DNA of 32,412 nt from a virus, in IMG/VR virus record IMGVR_UViG_3300035438_000445, positions 1 to 32,412 of that record, one strand, 5' to 3'. The translations under genes were made by a program, and so were the position numbers. The notes under the pieces were generated by a model. That model had not been told where the DNA came from, searched no databases, and saw nothing but the letters and a program-made list of their open reading frames with translations. Below are positions 13,055 to 21,522 of the stretch, one piece after another. How positions within the stretch are numbered: position 1 is the first letter of the stretch; each line of letters opens with the position of its first letter.

Positions 13055-13507
13055 TTATTGCATAAAGTATAAATCGGATTCCGCTTTTCTTCGGCGTATT
13101 AATCCGGGTAACTTTTTACCGCCCGCATTAACCCATTTCGCGAACTCTAAAGCAATTGTTTTATCGTTTGGATTAAGTTTAGCTTTCTTTAATAAAGTCG
13201 ATTTAGCAAGCGCGCCAACGCCCAAATTAAAAGCAAAAGAAACAAGCGCGTTAAATTGGTTTTGCGTCAAAGTAACGTTATAAAATAAAGCCGAAACATT
13301 ATTTTCGAATTCCTCAACCGTTACAAATAATAAATCTTCGGCATCCTGAACACTATTTAATTTATCGGTTATTTTAATTGGGCTTCTATTAGGGTAATAA
13401 GTGGAACCGTAGCCAATTGTAACAACGCCCGCGCTGCATTTGTACGCCTTTAATCTGCAACCTTCAAAAGTTTTAATTAAATCATAACCAGCTTTATTGA
13501 TTTTCAT
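13055..13507 (-). CDS. Endolysin, GH24 lysozyme family
   Basis: The 150-residue protein starts KINKAGYDLIKTFEG. It has the Glu-8-Cys-5-Thr catalytic arrangement of GH24 lysozymes: E15 in FEGCRLKAYKC, C24, and T30 in TIGYGST. The conserved ends NALVSFAFNLGVGAL and PGLIRRRKAESDLY follow. It cleaves peptidoglycan between MurNAc and GlcNAc. There is no N-terminal anchor, so release by the holin is expected. The start at 13507 lies 5 bases after the fibre-like gene. An in-frame ATG at 13567 would reach into that gene and lacks support. Confidence 0.95.
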   Translation of the reverse strand: MKINKAGYDLIKTFEGCRLKAYKCSAGVVTIGYGSTYYPNRSPIKITDKLNSVQDAEDLLFVTVEEFENNVSALFYNVTLTQNQFNALVSFAFNLGVGALAKSTLLKKAKLNPNDKTIALEFAKWVNAGGKKLPGLIRRRKAESDLYFMQ

Positions 13508-13512
13508 ATTAT

Positions 13513-15387
13513 TTAATTTACGAATGTATAATAAACAGAACCCGAAGGCGCAATTAAAGGACCCCAATTTAATGTTCTGAATAAAGATATTGTAGTATTA
13601 TTTATATCGTCTCCATTTGAACCAAATGATGTTATTGTAGCCCCTGAATTGGAATCAATATCCTGTGTTGTAGTATATGCAACATTTTGGCTTCCCGTTC
13701 CATTTGTTAAAGTAAACTTTGCTTTATATCCCGCTCGCATTGAAAAAGATGTTCCAATAATTGCCGTTGCACTTGGTGTAATTGTAAACGTTGGAGATGT
13801 TCCCCCTGTAATAACTGGTCTGTTTGGTAATAATCCAATTAAACCAACAGGCGAAACCCCTGTATTTTGGGATAAAGTCATTCCAATGGATGGAATAGTT
13901 CCGCTTAAATAATTTAATTGACCAACGGGATTAATTGTTCCGTTAAATGTTGCAGAACCAGCCGCTTGTAATGTTATTCGATTTGCCAAAGTTCCTATTA
14001 ATGTCAATACACCATTTACAATATATTCAGCGTTTGGATTTGCTACAATATTTTGAAATGTAATTGCTGATCCGGGAACAGTATTAGTAAAATTTTGAGT
14101 TATAAATCCGTGAGTACCTCCAAATGTTGCACCACCTGTTAACAATAATGTTCCTGAAATTGGCGTAGTTGCTCCATTTATATTTAATGTGGTATTTGCG
14201 GGAATTGACATATTTACAAATTGAGTTACAGGCGTGCTATTATTAACAATTGTTAAAGGTGATCCACTTAATGTAAGTGTTGTTCCAATTGTAAAAATAG
14301 CATTACTATTAAATGTCAATGTTCTATTTGCTGCTCCCCACGTATTTGATGCAGTAAACGTAACAGTTGCAACGCCACTTTTATTTATAGTTAAATTATT
14401 TACTATTGTTCCCGTGCTTATTGTTGCATTAGATGAACCAACCATTTGAATAGTAGACGTCCCTGTTAATCCATTTGCTGGAATTAAGTTTCCACTAACA
14501 GATAAAGTAAATAAACCATTTATTGCGCCTGCCGCACCCCCATTAACACTTAAATTTCCTGTATTAGCATTTGAATTTAGTATAAGTTGTTGCCCTCCTG
14601 TTGCAAGAAAAGCCATTGATAAAAATGTAATACTTGAAACATTATTTAGTGTATTACTTACACCGCCAAATGAAACACCACCCGTAGATGTAAAAGTACC
14701 TGTAAATGGTGCAACAATACTAAAAATACAATTTGTAAGAGTAAGTCCAGCTTGTGTAATTATTGCAGTAGGGCTAATGTTGATAATTGCTGTTGTTATA
14801 CCTCCACTTAGTGTACTTGATACCCCTGTTCCATTTAAAACAAAAGTAATATTTGTGCAAGTGTAATTATTATTTGTAGTTAAACTGCCATTAATTGTTA
14901 TTATTCTTGCCGCTGCCGCAGTTATATTAACTTGAGCTATAGTTCCCAACATACTACCATTAATAGTCCAATTATCTCCAAAAGTAGTTGTAGCTCCTCC
15001 GATGCTTGAAGTTTGTAAACTACCGCTCCAAATTTTTCCATTAGATGTTAATGTACCTGAGCTTCCTGATCTAATTAATGTTCCTGTTCCTGTAACACTA
15101 AATCCTAATGCTGGAGATAATGTAAAACTATTTACAACAGTCATATTAGTAGCTATATTAAGTGTTCCAGCATAATTTCCTGTAATAGGATGCGTAAAAA
15201 AAATATTAGTAGCAGTTGCACCCGCACCTATTGTAACAGTACCCGAGCCCGAAGCCGAATCGAAATAAACGTCATCCCCAACCGCTGGAATAGTTGTATA
15301 AGTTGTACCGCCTGAAATTAAAGACCATTTGCTACCCGCTACGGTATTCCAAGTATCAGTTCCACCAACCCAATATTTAACCGCCAT
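13513..15387 (-). CDS. Large repetitive fibre or adhesin-type virion protein, 624 aa
   Basis: The N-terminus VKYWVGGTDTWNTVAGSKWS matches a phage structural motif seen in surface-exposed virion proteins. The body is rich in T, N, G, S and I with short degenerate beta repeats (TINGSLTTNNNYT, TLTFNSNAIFTIG), which suggests a beta-solenoid. The end (FRTLNWGPLIAPSGSVYYTFVN) is the probable distal part. Base use differs from neighbours: 14701-14880 has no CG dinucleotide, while flanking genes have several per 60 bases. It is likely a receptor-binding or host-range protein placed just before the endolysin, and the central part was probably exchanged between phages. Confidence 0.72.
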   Translation of the reverse strand: MAVKYWVGGTDTWNTVAGSKWSLISGGTTYTTIPAVGDDVYFDSASGSGTVTIGAGATATNIFFTHPITGNYAGTLNIATNMTVVNSFTLSPALGFSVTGTGTLIRSGSSGTLTSNGKIWSGSLQTSSIGGATTTFGDNWTINGSMLGTIAQVNITAAAARIITINGSLTTNNNYTCTNITFVLNGTGVSSTLSGGITTAIINISPTAIITQAGLTLTNCIFSIVAPFTGTFTSTGGVSFGGVSNTLNNVSSITFLSMAFLATGGQQLILNSNANTGNLSVNGGAAGAINGLFTLSVSGNLIPANGLTGTSTIQMVGSSNATISTGTIVNNLTINKSGVATVTFTASNTWGAANRTLTFNSNAIFTIGTTLTLSGSPLTIVNNSTPVTQFVNMSIPANTTLNINGATTPISGTLLLTGGATFGGTHGFITQNFTNTVPGSAITFQNIVANPNAEYIVNGVLTLIGTLANRITLQAAGSATFNGTINPVGQLNYLSGTIPSIGMTLSQNTGVSPVGLIGLLPNRPVITGGTSPTFTITPSATAIIGTSFSMRAGYKAKFTLTNGTGSQNVAYTTTQDIDSNSGATITSFGSNGDDINNTTISLFRTLNWGPLIAPSGSVYYTFVN

Positions 15388-15547
15388 TATTTAAAAAATT
15401 ATTAATTGAAAAAATAAGTTCTTCTAAACTATTTAGCTCAACATTAATTTCAAATTCAATTGGATCATTAAAATTTTCATTTTCAGAATCCCTTGTTACA
15501 ATTCTAATGCTTGTACCACGATTTATTATTTCACAAAATTGTATCAT
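15377..15547 (-). CDS. Small acidic protein between the two fibre-type genes, 56 aa
   Basis: The start at 15547 makes an ATGA overlap with the stop of the upstream fibre gene. Its stop overlaps the next start by 11 bases. The sequence is acidic and beta-rich (FEINVELNSLEELIFSINN). Its tight packing between fibre genes suggests a small fibre chaperone or attachment factor, but no family is recognised. Missing it would leave a 156-base gap with no gene. Confidence 0.65.
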   Translation of the reverse strand: MIQFCEIINRGTSIRIVTRDSENENFNDPIEFEINVELNSLEELIFSINNFLNNGG

Positions 15548-16830
15548 AACTTATTACATCTTAAAGTTAATGTTGCGTTTTTTATACCTGAAACAGAATT
15601 TACATAAAAACCGAAAACATCACCCGCCGCAAAAGTTATTGTCCAACCCGTTAAAGTTGTTGAAGTAATAAATTGAGCCGTTGTAAGTGTTGGCGGTGCT
15701 GAAGCCACAATACTATTTGCGGAAATTGGAATTGCAGCGTTCGTTTTCCATACGTCAAATTGAACGCTACCAACGGCATTTGTTGTAATGCTCCAACCCG
15801 TAATAGTTCCAGCGTAAGGCATTGTAACAAAACCCGTTTGACCGATTTGAATTATAGAAGAAACGCCGTCAACAGTAACGCCAAATGATCCAACTTGAAC
15901 GGGTAGTTGTTTATTTTTCCATAGCTGCGTTGAACTTTCATAAAATAACCCGTCATTATCTGCAACCGAAGTAATTAAAACATTATGCAATTCTTCCAAC
16001 TCGTACCCGTTTTGAATATTAAAAACTATTCGCCCCTGTGTTGGATGCGAACGAGCGCAATACCCGATAAAAACCGCGTGATCTGGTTGTGTTGGCATAG
16101 TTGCAGTAATACCACCCGCAACCGTTGGCGAAAGCCATAAAGCACCCCCCGCGGTAAAAGCCGAAGTATCTAAATCGTGCGCGCTTCCTGAAACCCCAAT
16201 AAACCCGTCGGAATTATTATTAATATTTGCAAAAACCCAACCGATTGTTTTCGAACTTGTTGCTTCGCTATTTGCTTGAGCTAAAACTGCATTCGGACGG
16301 TTTCCCGTTGCACCCGATAAATAAACAATTTGCCCCTTTGTTAATGTTACGCCCGTTGAATTTCGAACGATAATTTGCACGGTTTCCGCTTTGTCAACAA
16401 CCCCGTCATTATCGGTATCGTAAACGCTTTTAAACATATCGCCGCCGCCCGGTGCCGAAGTATTAACCCATTTCGACAAAGCCGAATCATAAATTAAAAC
16501 TTCTCCATTTGCAACCGAAGTTATTTCAACATCCGTTAAATCTTCTAAAGCCGTTGCACCGCCGCCCGTACCGAAATCCCCTAATAAATCATTTAATTCA
16601 TTCAGGAAATCCACGCCCGAAACAGGAAAAACCGAAGTCGCCCCGTTAATTAGTTCGACTTCATTATAATTAATTTCAATGTTTCTTCGGTTAATGAAAG
16701 TTATTCGAACTATATCGCCCAAATTAAACAACCGCAAACCGTCCTTTAAAACATTGTAATTATTAGTCAAATCATTTCTTAAATCGACTATTTCAATTCG
16801 ACCGCCCGCGTTAGTTATTGTAACGTCCAT
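15544..16830 (-). CDS. Tail fibre or receptor-binding structural protein, 428 aa
   Basis: Domains in order: an N-terminal region (1-95) ending in a glycine-rich hinge FGTGGGATALEDLTD, and the repeat motif EITSVANGEVLIYDSALSKWVN at about 102-123, which returns in variant form at about 287-310 (LITSVADNDGLFYESSTQLWKN). DMFKSVYDTDNDGVVDKAE (about 132-150) is a calcium-loop-like linker frequent in phage fibres. A capsid-surface-like beta domain lies in the middle, and the C-terminal domain (about 320-428) resembles a jelly-roll binding module. It follows the adaptor gene by one base. A host-attachment role is inferred from composition and place. Confidence 0.75.
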   Translation of the reverse strand: MDVTITNAGGRIEIVDLRNDLTNNYNVLKDGLRLFNLGDIVRITFINRRNIEINYNEVELINGATSVFPVSGVDFLNELNDLLGDFGTGGGATALEDLTDVEITSVANGEVLIYDSALSKWVNTSAPGGGDMFKSVYDTDNDGVVDKAETVQIIVRNSTGVTLTKGQIVYLSGATGNRPNAVLAQANSEATSSKTIGWVFANINNNSDGFIGVSGSAHDLDTSAFTAGGALWLSPTVAGGITATMPTQPDHAVFIGYCARSHPTQGRIVFNIQNGYELEELHNVLITSVADNDGLFYESSTQLWKNKQLPVQVGSFGVTVDGVSSIIQIGQTGFVTMPYAGTITGWSITTNAVGSVQFDVWKTNAAIPISANSIVASAPPTLTTAQFITSTTLTGWTITFAAGDVFGFYVNSVSGIKNATLTLRCNKL

Positions 16831-17373
16831 TTAAAAAAGTTTTCTTTTAAAAATACTCTTATTTCCACGAACAACGCCTAAATAAGCAGTTCCCGTATGG
16901 TTTATTTTGCCGCGAAAATTGCAGCTTGTTTCCCATTCGGGATAAGTTTCTGAATTATCATTTAAGAAATCAATTAATCTTTTCGCGTATTCCTGAGCCG
17001 AACCGCGCGCCGCCTTAATGGTCCTTTGCAAAGTTGGTTCGGGTACTAAATCGCTAAAGTCGGTTTTCTTTGAAACAACCCCGTAAGCGGTAACCGTTGT
17101 TTGATTTTGCGAAAGTAAACGCGCATAAGCCGAATAACAAAGAAACCCCGCGTAATGGTTTTTCAATTCGGGATAATAATAAGTTGCTGGAAATGTTGGG
17201 GGCGAAACTTCGGTAAAAAGTTTTAAATATAAATCCTTTCCTAAAAGTTCGTATAAATCCAATTCCTGAGCTTCGATAATATACGGATCTAAACGCGCTT
17301 CGGGTACATTATCGGAAATCGCCCGAAACATTTGAATATCTGAAACCGAAATTAATTTAATTGTTTGTGTCAT
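16831..17373 (-). CDS. Head-tail adaptor-like protein (DUF6712-like), 180 aa
   Basis: A helical N-terminus begins KLISVSDIQMFRAISDNV and is followed by EAQELDLYELLGKDLYLKLF, the pattern of small connector proteins in Bacteroidota phages. The C-terminal end FRGKINHTGTAYLGVVRG is conserved in my recollection of the family. It overlaps the portal gene by four bases, the usual position of an adaptor closing the portal ring. The specific adaptor role is inferred. Confidence 0.65.
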   Translation of the reverse strand: MTQTIKLISVSDIQMFRAISDNVPEARLDPYIIEAQELDLYELLGKDLYLKLFTEVSPPTFPATYYYPELKNHYAGFLCYSAYARLLSQNQTTVTAYGVVSKKTDFSDLVPEPTLQRTIKAARGSAQEYAKRLIDFLNDNSETYPEWETSCNFRGKINHTGTAYLGVVRGNKSIFKRKLF

Positions 17374-18707
17374 TTTCTTAAAGGATTTAACATTGAATCA
17401 ATTTGCGACGTTGTTAAAAATGGAAATGAAGCCCCGATAATTGCGCGCCCTGTTTCGGCTGGATAAATTCCCGCCGTTATGTTTGCAATGATTTCGTTTA
17501 ACGAAGCGATTTGCGCGCCGTTTAAAGCCGTTGCTGCAACATTTACGCTTTCTTCGACTATTGGCGCGTCGGTTGTATTCGGAGCCGTTAAAACGTTTGT
17601 TTCGACGTTTGCCCCTGAATTCAATTCCAACGGCAAAATAGAAACGGGCTTTCCAATCAAACGCGAAAACTGTTCTTCGAAAACAATTCGATCGGGTTCC
17701 GTTTCGGAATTATAAATAATATACGCTTCAACTAATTCGCTGGACGTTGCCAAACTTCCCGGCTGCAATACGCCAGCCAAAATATTAGGAATTGCAAAAC
17801 ATTTAACAATCGCTTGTTCAACAGATTTTTCGTGGTATTCGAAACGATTATCCACGCCCGAACCAGCGTTAAAAGGCGTGAACGTTGGGGCTTGTTGACC
17901 GGGTTCGACCTCAACATACATAATATTTCCCGCGCCGTCAGCCCCTTGAAATTCGGTTAAAACTTGTTGCTTTTGAAATCTAATATTTTCCGATTCCGAA
18001 ACCCCGAAATCAATATACATTCCAGAACTTGTAAACGAAGTTCGAATGTTTTTATTTTTATAAAGTTTCGCTTGGTAATCTGTTTCAATATCTTCAGCAA
18101 CGGGATCCGCTAAACCAACAGGATAAGCATTAAAACCCGCTTGCGAATACCAAAGAACTTGACCGGGATATTTTGCCGCTTTTTCTGCATAACTCAAACC
18201 CTCCATTTCGTTTATTTCTTCAATAACTTTCGACGGATCGAAGCGGTTTAAATAAACAATATCCCCGCGATTAAACTTTGTTATTTGGCTGGAACCGTCC
18301 CAATTATTATAATACGCAATTTGCCCGTTTAAAGCCAAACGCGTGTCCTGAAAAGGCATATAATTACGCTCGATAATTTGCCCTAATCCGTTGTATTTAA
18401 CGTGAACGGCGAAACCATATAAAGCCGCGTAATCATTCGCGCAAAGGTTCAATAGTTTATCCATTGTAACGCCGTTGCGATTCGTTACCGATTTATAAAT
18501 TAATGGATCGGAAAAGCCGCGCCCAACGATAAACCTTCGAAACCTATTTACGCAACGTGTCGCAACGCCCGAACACGCAATTAAATCGACCATTCTTTGC
18601 GGGTAACTATTATCGGAATCCCAACCGAGAATTTTCTCCTGTTTTAATGAAGTTATAATTAATCTTTTATTACTTCGCGGGATTGTTATTCGGCTGCCGT
18701 GTTCCAT
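17370..18707 (-). CDS. Portal protein
   Basis: At 445 residues with no transmembrane segment, it has the portal layout. It starts with an IVGRGFSDP segment (about 61-69) after a basic RFRRF. A wing region follows with FNRGDIVYLNRFDPS (about 144-158). The stem and crown-like helical region contains KSVEQAIVKCFAIPNILAGVL (about 293-313), which matches the conserved portal segment where the polypeptide closes the ring. It forms the dodecameric packaging channel and docks the terminase. Unusually it lies downstream of the major capsid gene rather than next to the terminase. Confidence 0.88.
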   Translation of the reverse strand: MEHGSRITIPRSNKRLIITSLKQEKILGWDSDNSYPQRMVDLIACSGVATRCVNRFRRFIVGRGFSDPLIYKSVTNRNGVTMDKLLNLCANDYAALYGFAVHVKYNGLGQIIERNYMPFQDTRLALNGQIAYYNNWDGSSQITKFNRGDIVYLNRFDPSKVIEEINEMEGLSYAEKAAKYPGQVLWYSQAGFNAYPVGLADPVAEDIETDYQAKLYKNKNIRTSFTSSGMYIDFGVSESENIRFQKQQVLTEFQGADGAGNIMYVEVEPGQQAPTFTPFNAGSGVDNRFEYHEKSVEQAIVKCFAIPNILAGVLQPGSLATSSELVEAYIIYNSETEPDRIVFEEQFSRLIGKPVSILPLELNSGANVETNVLTAPNTTDAPIVEESVNVAATALNGAQIASLNEIIANITAGIYPAETGRAIIGASFPFLTTSQIDSMLNPLRK

Positions 18708-18726
18708 TTTGAAAATAGTAATTTAA

Positions 18727-19290
18727 TTAATTTGTTTTTTTTGGTAAACGCCCGCCCCTTTTTTTTGTAATCTTTGAAAGTTTCGGAGCTTCAAATTTAC
18801 TTGAATCAATGTGAGTTTCTTCGATTACTTCGGGCGTAATTTCTTCGCTTAAAGTTTCGCTTTGAATTTCTTTTTTTGCTGGCTTTTCAACTAATTGAAA
18901 AAACTTTGAAAATTGCGGGTTAATTTTTAAAATCGCATCAATTTTTTCATCCGTTGCGTTTTCAGGTGTAATAGTATCGGGGCTTCCAAACATTCGAAAA
19001 CGGCTTGTAAGCATTTTGTATTTCTTTAAAGTTCCCATTTGTTTTTTATTAATTTGTTTAAATTCAGAATTCAAATTTACTGAATTATCCCAACCCTCGC
19101 CCAATGTGCTTATTTTCTTTAATTCAAAGAAAGCATCGACCGCGCATTGAAAACACCGCACGCCCCTCGGTTCGCGCCCTGTAACCGCTTTATAAATTAC
19201 AAAAACCCTTTGCATTGCATCCCCTTTTCGAGAATGTAGCAAAGGGCTTTTCAATTCTTCCAGCTCACGTTTTAGCTGGTCTAAAATCAT
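18727..19290 (-). CDS. Virion or assembly-associated hypothetical protein, 187 aa
   Basis: The N-terminal half contains GREPRGVRCFQCAVDAFFEL (38-57) with a CxxC pair. The C-terminal third is low-complexity, E- and K-rich, ending KKRGGRLPKKTN, so probably disordered. It lies between the portal and a structural gene. I remember similar proteins at this spot in Bacteroidota phages, but not a function. Confidence 0.62.
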   Translation of the reverse strand: MILDQLKRELEELKSPLLHSRKGDAMQRVFVIYKAVTGREPRGVRCFQCAVDAFFELKKISTLGEGWDNSVNLNSEFKQINKKQMGTLKKYKMLTSRFRMFGSPDTITPENATDEKIDAILKINPQFSKFFQLVEKPAKKEIQSETLSEEITPEVIEETHIDSSKFEAPKLSKITKKRGGRLPKKTN

Positions 19291-19871
19291 ACAGTTAATA
19301 AACTTTCTACGAATGCTTTTGTAGTCGCGTAATCCGTATCGAATAAAGTTGCTGGTAAATATGGTTCCTTGATTTGCTCCGAAGAACTCAAAGTAATATT
19401 ATAAGCCCCTTGCGTTTCCTGATCGTTTACAATACGCTCCATAACGGTAATTTCTAAACCGCTGCGAAGCCCGTAAATTTCAAAAGGAACTTCGCCCGTT
19501 GAACCTTTGTAATTATTTTCAACAATCGCAACAACCTTAGTATTTGTCATATATTCCAACTGTTGTTTAATCGAACTTGCATTATCAAAAACTTTGAAAA
19601 TACATTCGTGATTAAATGTGTTTGAATAACGCGCTTTTACAAGTGTGCTTTTCGGATCTATTGAATTATTTTTTCCCTCAAAACGATAAAGGAAAGCACC
19701 CGCAGCAAGCGTGAAACTTTCAATTAAATTAGGGTTTGTCATATCCTCTACAATCGTAGCAATATCGGCGAAATTCACCAAATAAAGCATATCTTTTACA
19801 CCCGCCGAAATTGGCTTGGTGCAATCTAAAAAAACATCGGCATTAATACCGGGACAACTTACGCTTGGCAT
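19287..19871 (-). CDS. Structural protein, possible tail tube or head completion, 194 aa
   Basis: A beta-rich protein of roughly tail-tube size with conserved features of a Bacteroidota phage family: DVFLDCTKPISAGVKDMLYL near the start, FEIYGLRSGLEITVMERI in the middle, and LFDTDYATTKAFVESLL at the end. The family is usually found next to the capsid gene. Tail tube is a reasonable guess from size and strand content, but head completion is possible. It is separated from the capsid gene by a terminator. Confidence 0.6.
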   Translation of the reverse strand: MPSVSCPGINADVFLDCTKPISAGVKDMLYLVNFADIATIVEDMTNPNLIESFTLAAGAFLYRFEGKNNSIDPKSTLVKARYSNTFNHECIFKVFDNASSIKQQLEYMTNTKVVAIVENNYKGSTGEVPFEIYGLRSGLEITVMERIVNDQETQGAYNITLSSSEQIKEPYLPATLFDTDYATTKAFVESLLTV

Positions 19872-19893
19872 AGTTTTATTTTTTTTATTAGTG

Positions 19894-19925
19894 AATAAAA
19901 AGCGGGGAAAAGTTAATTCCCCCGC
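19894..19925 (-). terminator. Intrinsic terminator after the major capsid gene
   Basis: GCGGGG (minus, 19925-19920) pairs with CCCCGC (19907-19902) around a 12-base loop, followed by TTTTTATT. It lies right after the capsid stop codon, so capsid mRNA can be made in excess over the genes downstream. Confidence 0.85.
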
Positions 19926-19934
19926 AATTAAAAT

Positions 19935-20987
19935 TTAGTAAGCTACTTGAATTAAATAATCTTGCATAATTTTCGCATCTACGCGATATTTACCCTTGAA
20001 ATTATTTAGTTCGGTATCTTCGGAATAATAAACTTTAAATGTTTCAGCATCCGCAAGTTTATCACTTCCAACTGCTAAATTCATTTTCGTTGTCATTAAA
20101 GCGCGGTGCGGTAAATCGTAAGTTGTACCATTATCGAAATCTGATTGAATTGTACGATCCCAAAAATCCATTCCGTAAATAGTAATGTTTCTATAACGTA
20201 ATGTTGAATAACCGTTTTCAATGCGAATAAATGAAGCATCCGAACCTTGACTTTCTAAATAAGACGCGTAATTATCCAATAAACTTGATGTGCAAATGAT
20301 AATTTTATCGGGCGCGCTTTTTAAACGTGCGTCCGCTGCATTAATCATTTTTTGGAAAGTATTAAAAGCGCGATTTGCAGCAAGTGCCATTTGAGCCGTT
20401 TTAGTCAATAAAGCATTTTCAGCAATCGTACTTAAACGCGAAGCATCGCCAGCAACAACCGCGAAAATTTGTTTCCACAAACCGTCGATAATATTGTAAT
20501 CTGTAATCGAAACGCCGTCCGTAATTACCCCTCCATCGTCTACATTTTCCGCATCCTTATCGTTAAACCAAATAATGCGAAGTAAATCTTCCTGAGCCGC
20601 TGCCGTCATACGTTCAACTACAAACGAAGCGATTGTAGTTCCCGTTACGTCCGAACGATCCATTCCTAATTTTTGAGCATAAACCCAAAATGAATTTAAC
20701 AAATCTTCGGCGCAAAGTTGCAACCAAATTTTAAGGTTTTCAGGTTCCCAAAACTTTTCAGTCATTGGAATGTTATTCGAGCTTACACCCGAACCGCAAC
20801 CCGCATCCTTTTTAGTAATTTTTGACAAAGTACCCAAAAAAGGAATTTGTTTTTTTGTAACGATTCCATCATAAACCGTCATTAAATCAGCAACCGCTGG
20901 ATTTTCGAAAATGCTTTCTATTACTGCTTCGCCTATGTCGCGTGCTTCCTGACCGTTAAAGGTCAAATCTGAAGGATCTAAAATCAT
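19935..20987 (-). CDS. Major capsid protein (HK97-fold type)
   Basis: The 350-residue protein has the compact pattern of Bacteroidota phage capsid proteins: DPSDLTFNGQEARDIGEAV at 4-22, an N-terminal arm, VYDGIVTKKQIPFLG, and DLLRIIWFNDKDAEN (134-148). DKIIICTSSLLDNYASYLE (about 227-245) and IYGMDFWDR follow, ending near DYLIQVAY. The protein lacks a long N-terminal scaffold domain, consistent with a separate scaffold encoded in the preceding protease gene. The terminator after the gene suits its high copy number. Confidence 0.9.
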   Translation of the reverse strand: MILDPSDLTFNGQEARDIGEAVIESIFENPAVADLMTVYDGIVTKKQIPFLGTLSKITKKDAGCGSGVSSNNIPMTEKFWEPENLKIWLQLCAEDLLNSFWVYAQKLGMDRSDVTGTTIASFVVERMTAAAQEDLLRIIWFNDKDAENVDDGGVITDGVSITDYNIIDGLWKQIFAVVAGDASRLSTIAENALLTKTAQMALAANRAFNTFQKMINAADARLKSAPDKIIICTSSLLDNYASYLESQGSDASFIRIENGYSTLRYRNITIYGMDFWDRTIQSDFDNGTTYDLPHRALMTTKMNLAVGSDKLADAETFKVYYSEDTELNNFKGKYRVDAKIMQDYLIQVAY

Positions 20988-21015
20988 TTTTTTATTTTTT
21001 TAAAAGTTAATTAAA

Positions 21016-21522
21016 TTAGTTTTTTGCTCTTTGATTTGGTTTGATTGCGCTTTTATCAAAAGACGAAACCGCCTTTGTTTTTGCTGCACCCTCAGCGCGT
21101 CCCGGTCCCGTTTGAACGGTTCTTTGTGATTTTGCACTTGGCGTAAATTCACCCGTAATATTCGAAAGGTTTGCAATGATCGGTTGAACTTCGGCTAAAG
21201 CCGTTTCAAGTTCCGAAATCCTTGCTTGCATTTCTTCAATTGATTGCGCTGCAACAGGGTTAATTTCTGTAATAATACCCGCAACCGTTACGATTACCAT
21301 TCCTGAATCCAACGTATGCGCTGCATCGGGTGCTGGTTCGCCTGTTTCCGCAATAAAAACTGCCATCCCAACGGCTGGTTCGCTTTCTTCGGTGTCAATA
21401 AATAACGCGGTTCCGTCTTCCAAAAAGGCATCGAGATTTTTAACCGCTTCGCCCGAAAGGGCTTTTAAAGCGCGTTTTGCAATCGCTTTAAAGTTTTGTA
21501 AATTAAAGTTTGGCTTGTTCAT
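21016..21522 (-). CDS. Possible internal-start scaffold product
   Basis: The in-frame ATG (M188 of the protease, MNKPNF) is preceded by AAAACAAAA, a strong A-rich start context for this host group. It would give a 168-residue scaffold made independently of the protease, as lambda makes Nu3 from C. The residues before it are an asparagine-rich linker. The separate product is not demonstrated. Confidence 0.45.
   Translation of the reverse strand: MNKPNFNLQNFKAIAKRALKALSGEAVKNLDAFLEDGTALFIDTEESEPAVGMAVFIAETGEPAPDAAHTLDSGMVIVTVAGIITEINPVAAQSIEEMQARISELETALAEVQPIIANLSNITGEFTPSAKSQRTVQTGPGRAEGAAKTKAVSSFDKSAIKPNQRAKN

Noticed and set aside
13508-13567. Longer endolysin frame starting at 13567.
   Set aside because: The extension lies inside the fibre gene, and GH24 enzymes normally start just before the KAGYDLIKTFEG segment, as from 13507.
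13649-14449. Open frames on the plus strand opposite the fibre gene.
   Set aside because: They mirror the repetitive, low-complexity coding of the minus-strand gene, have no leader or neighbours on the plus strand and no recognisable domain.
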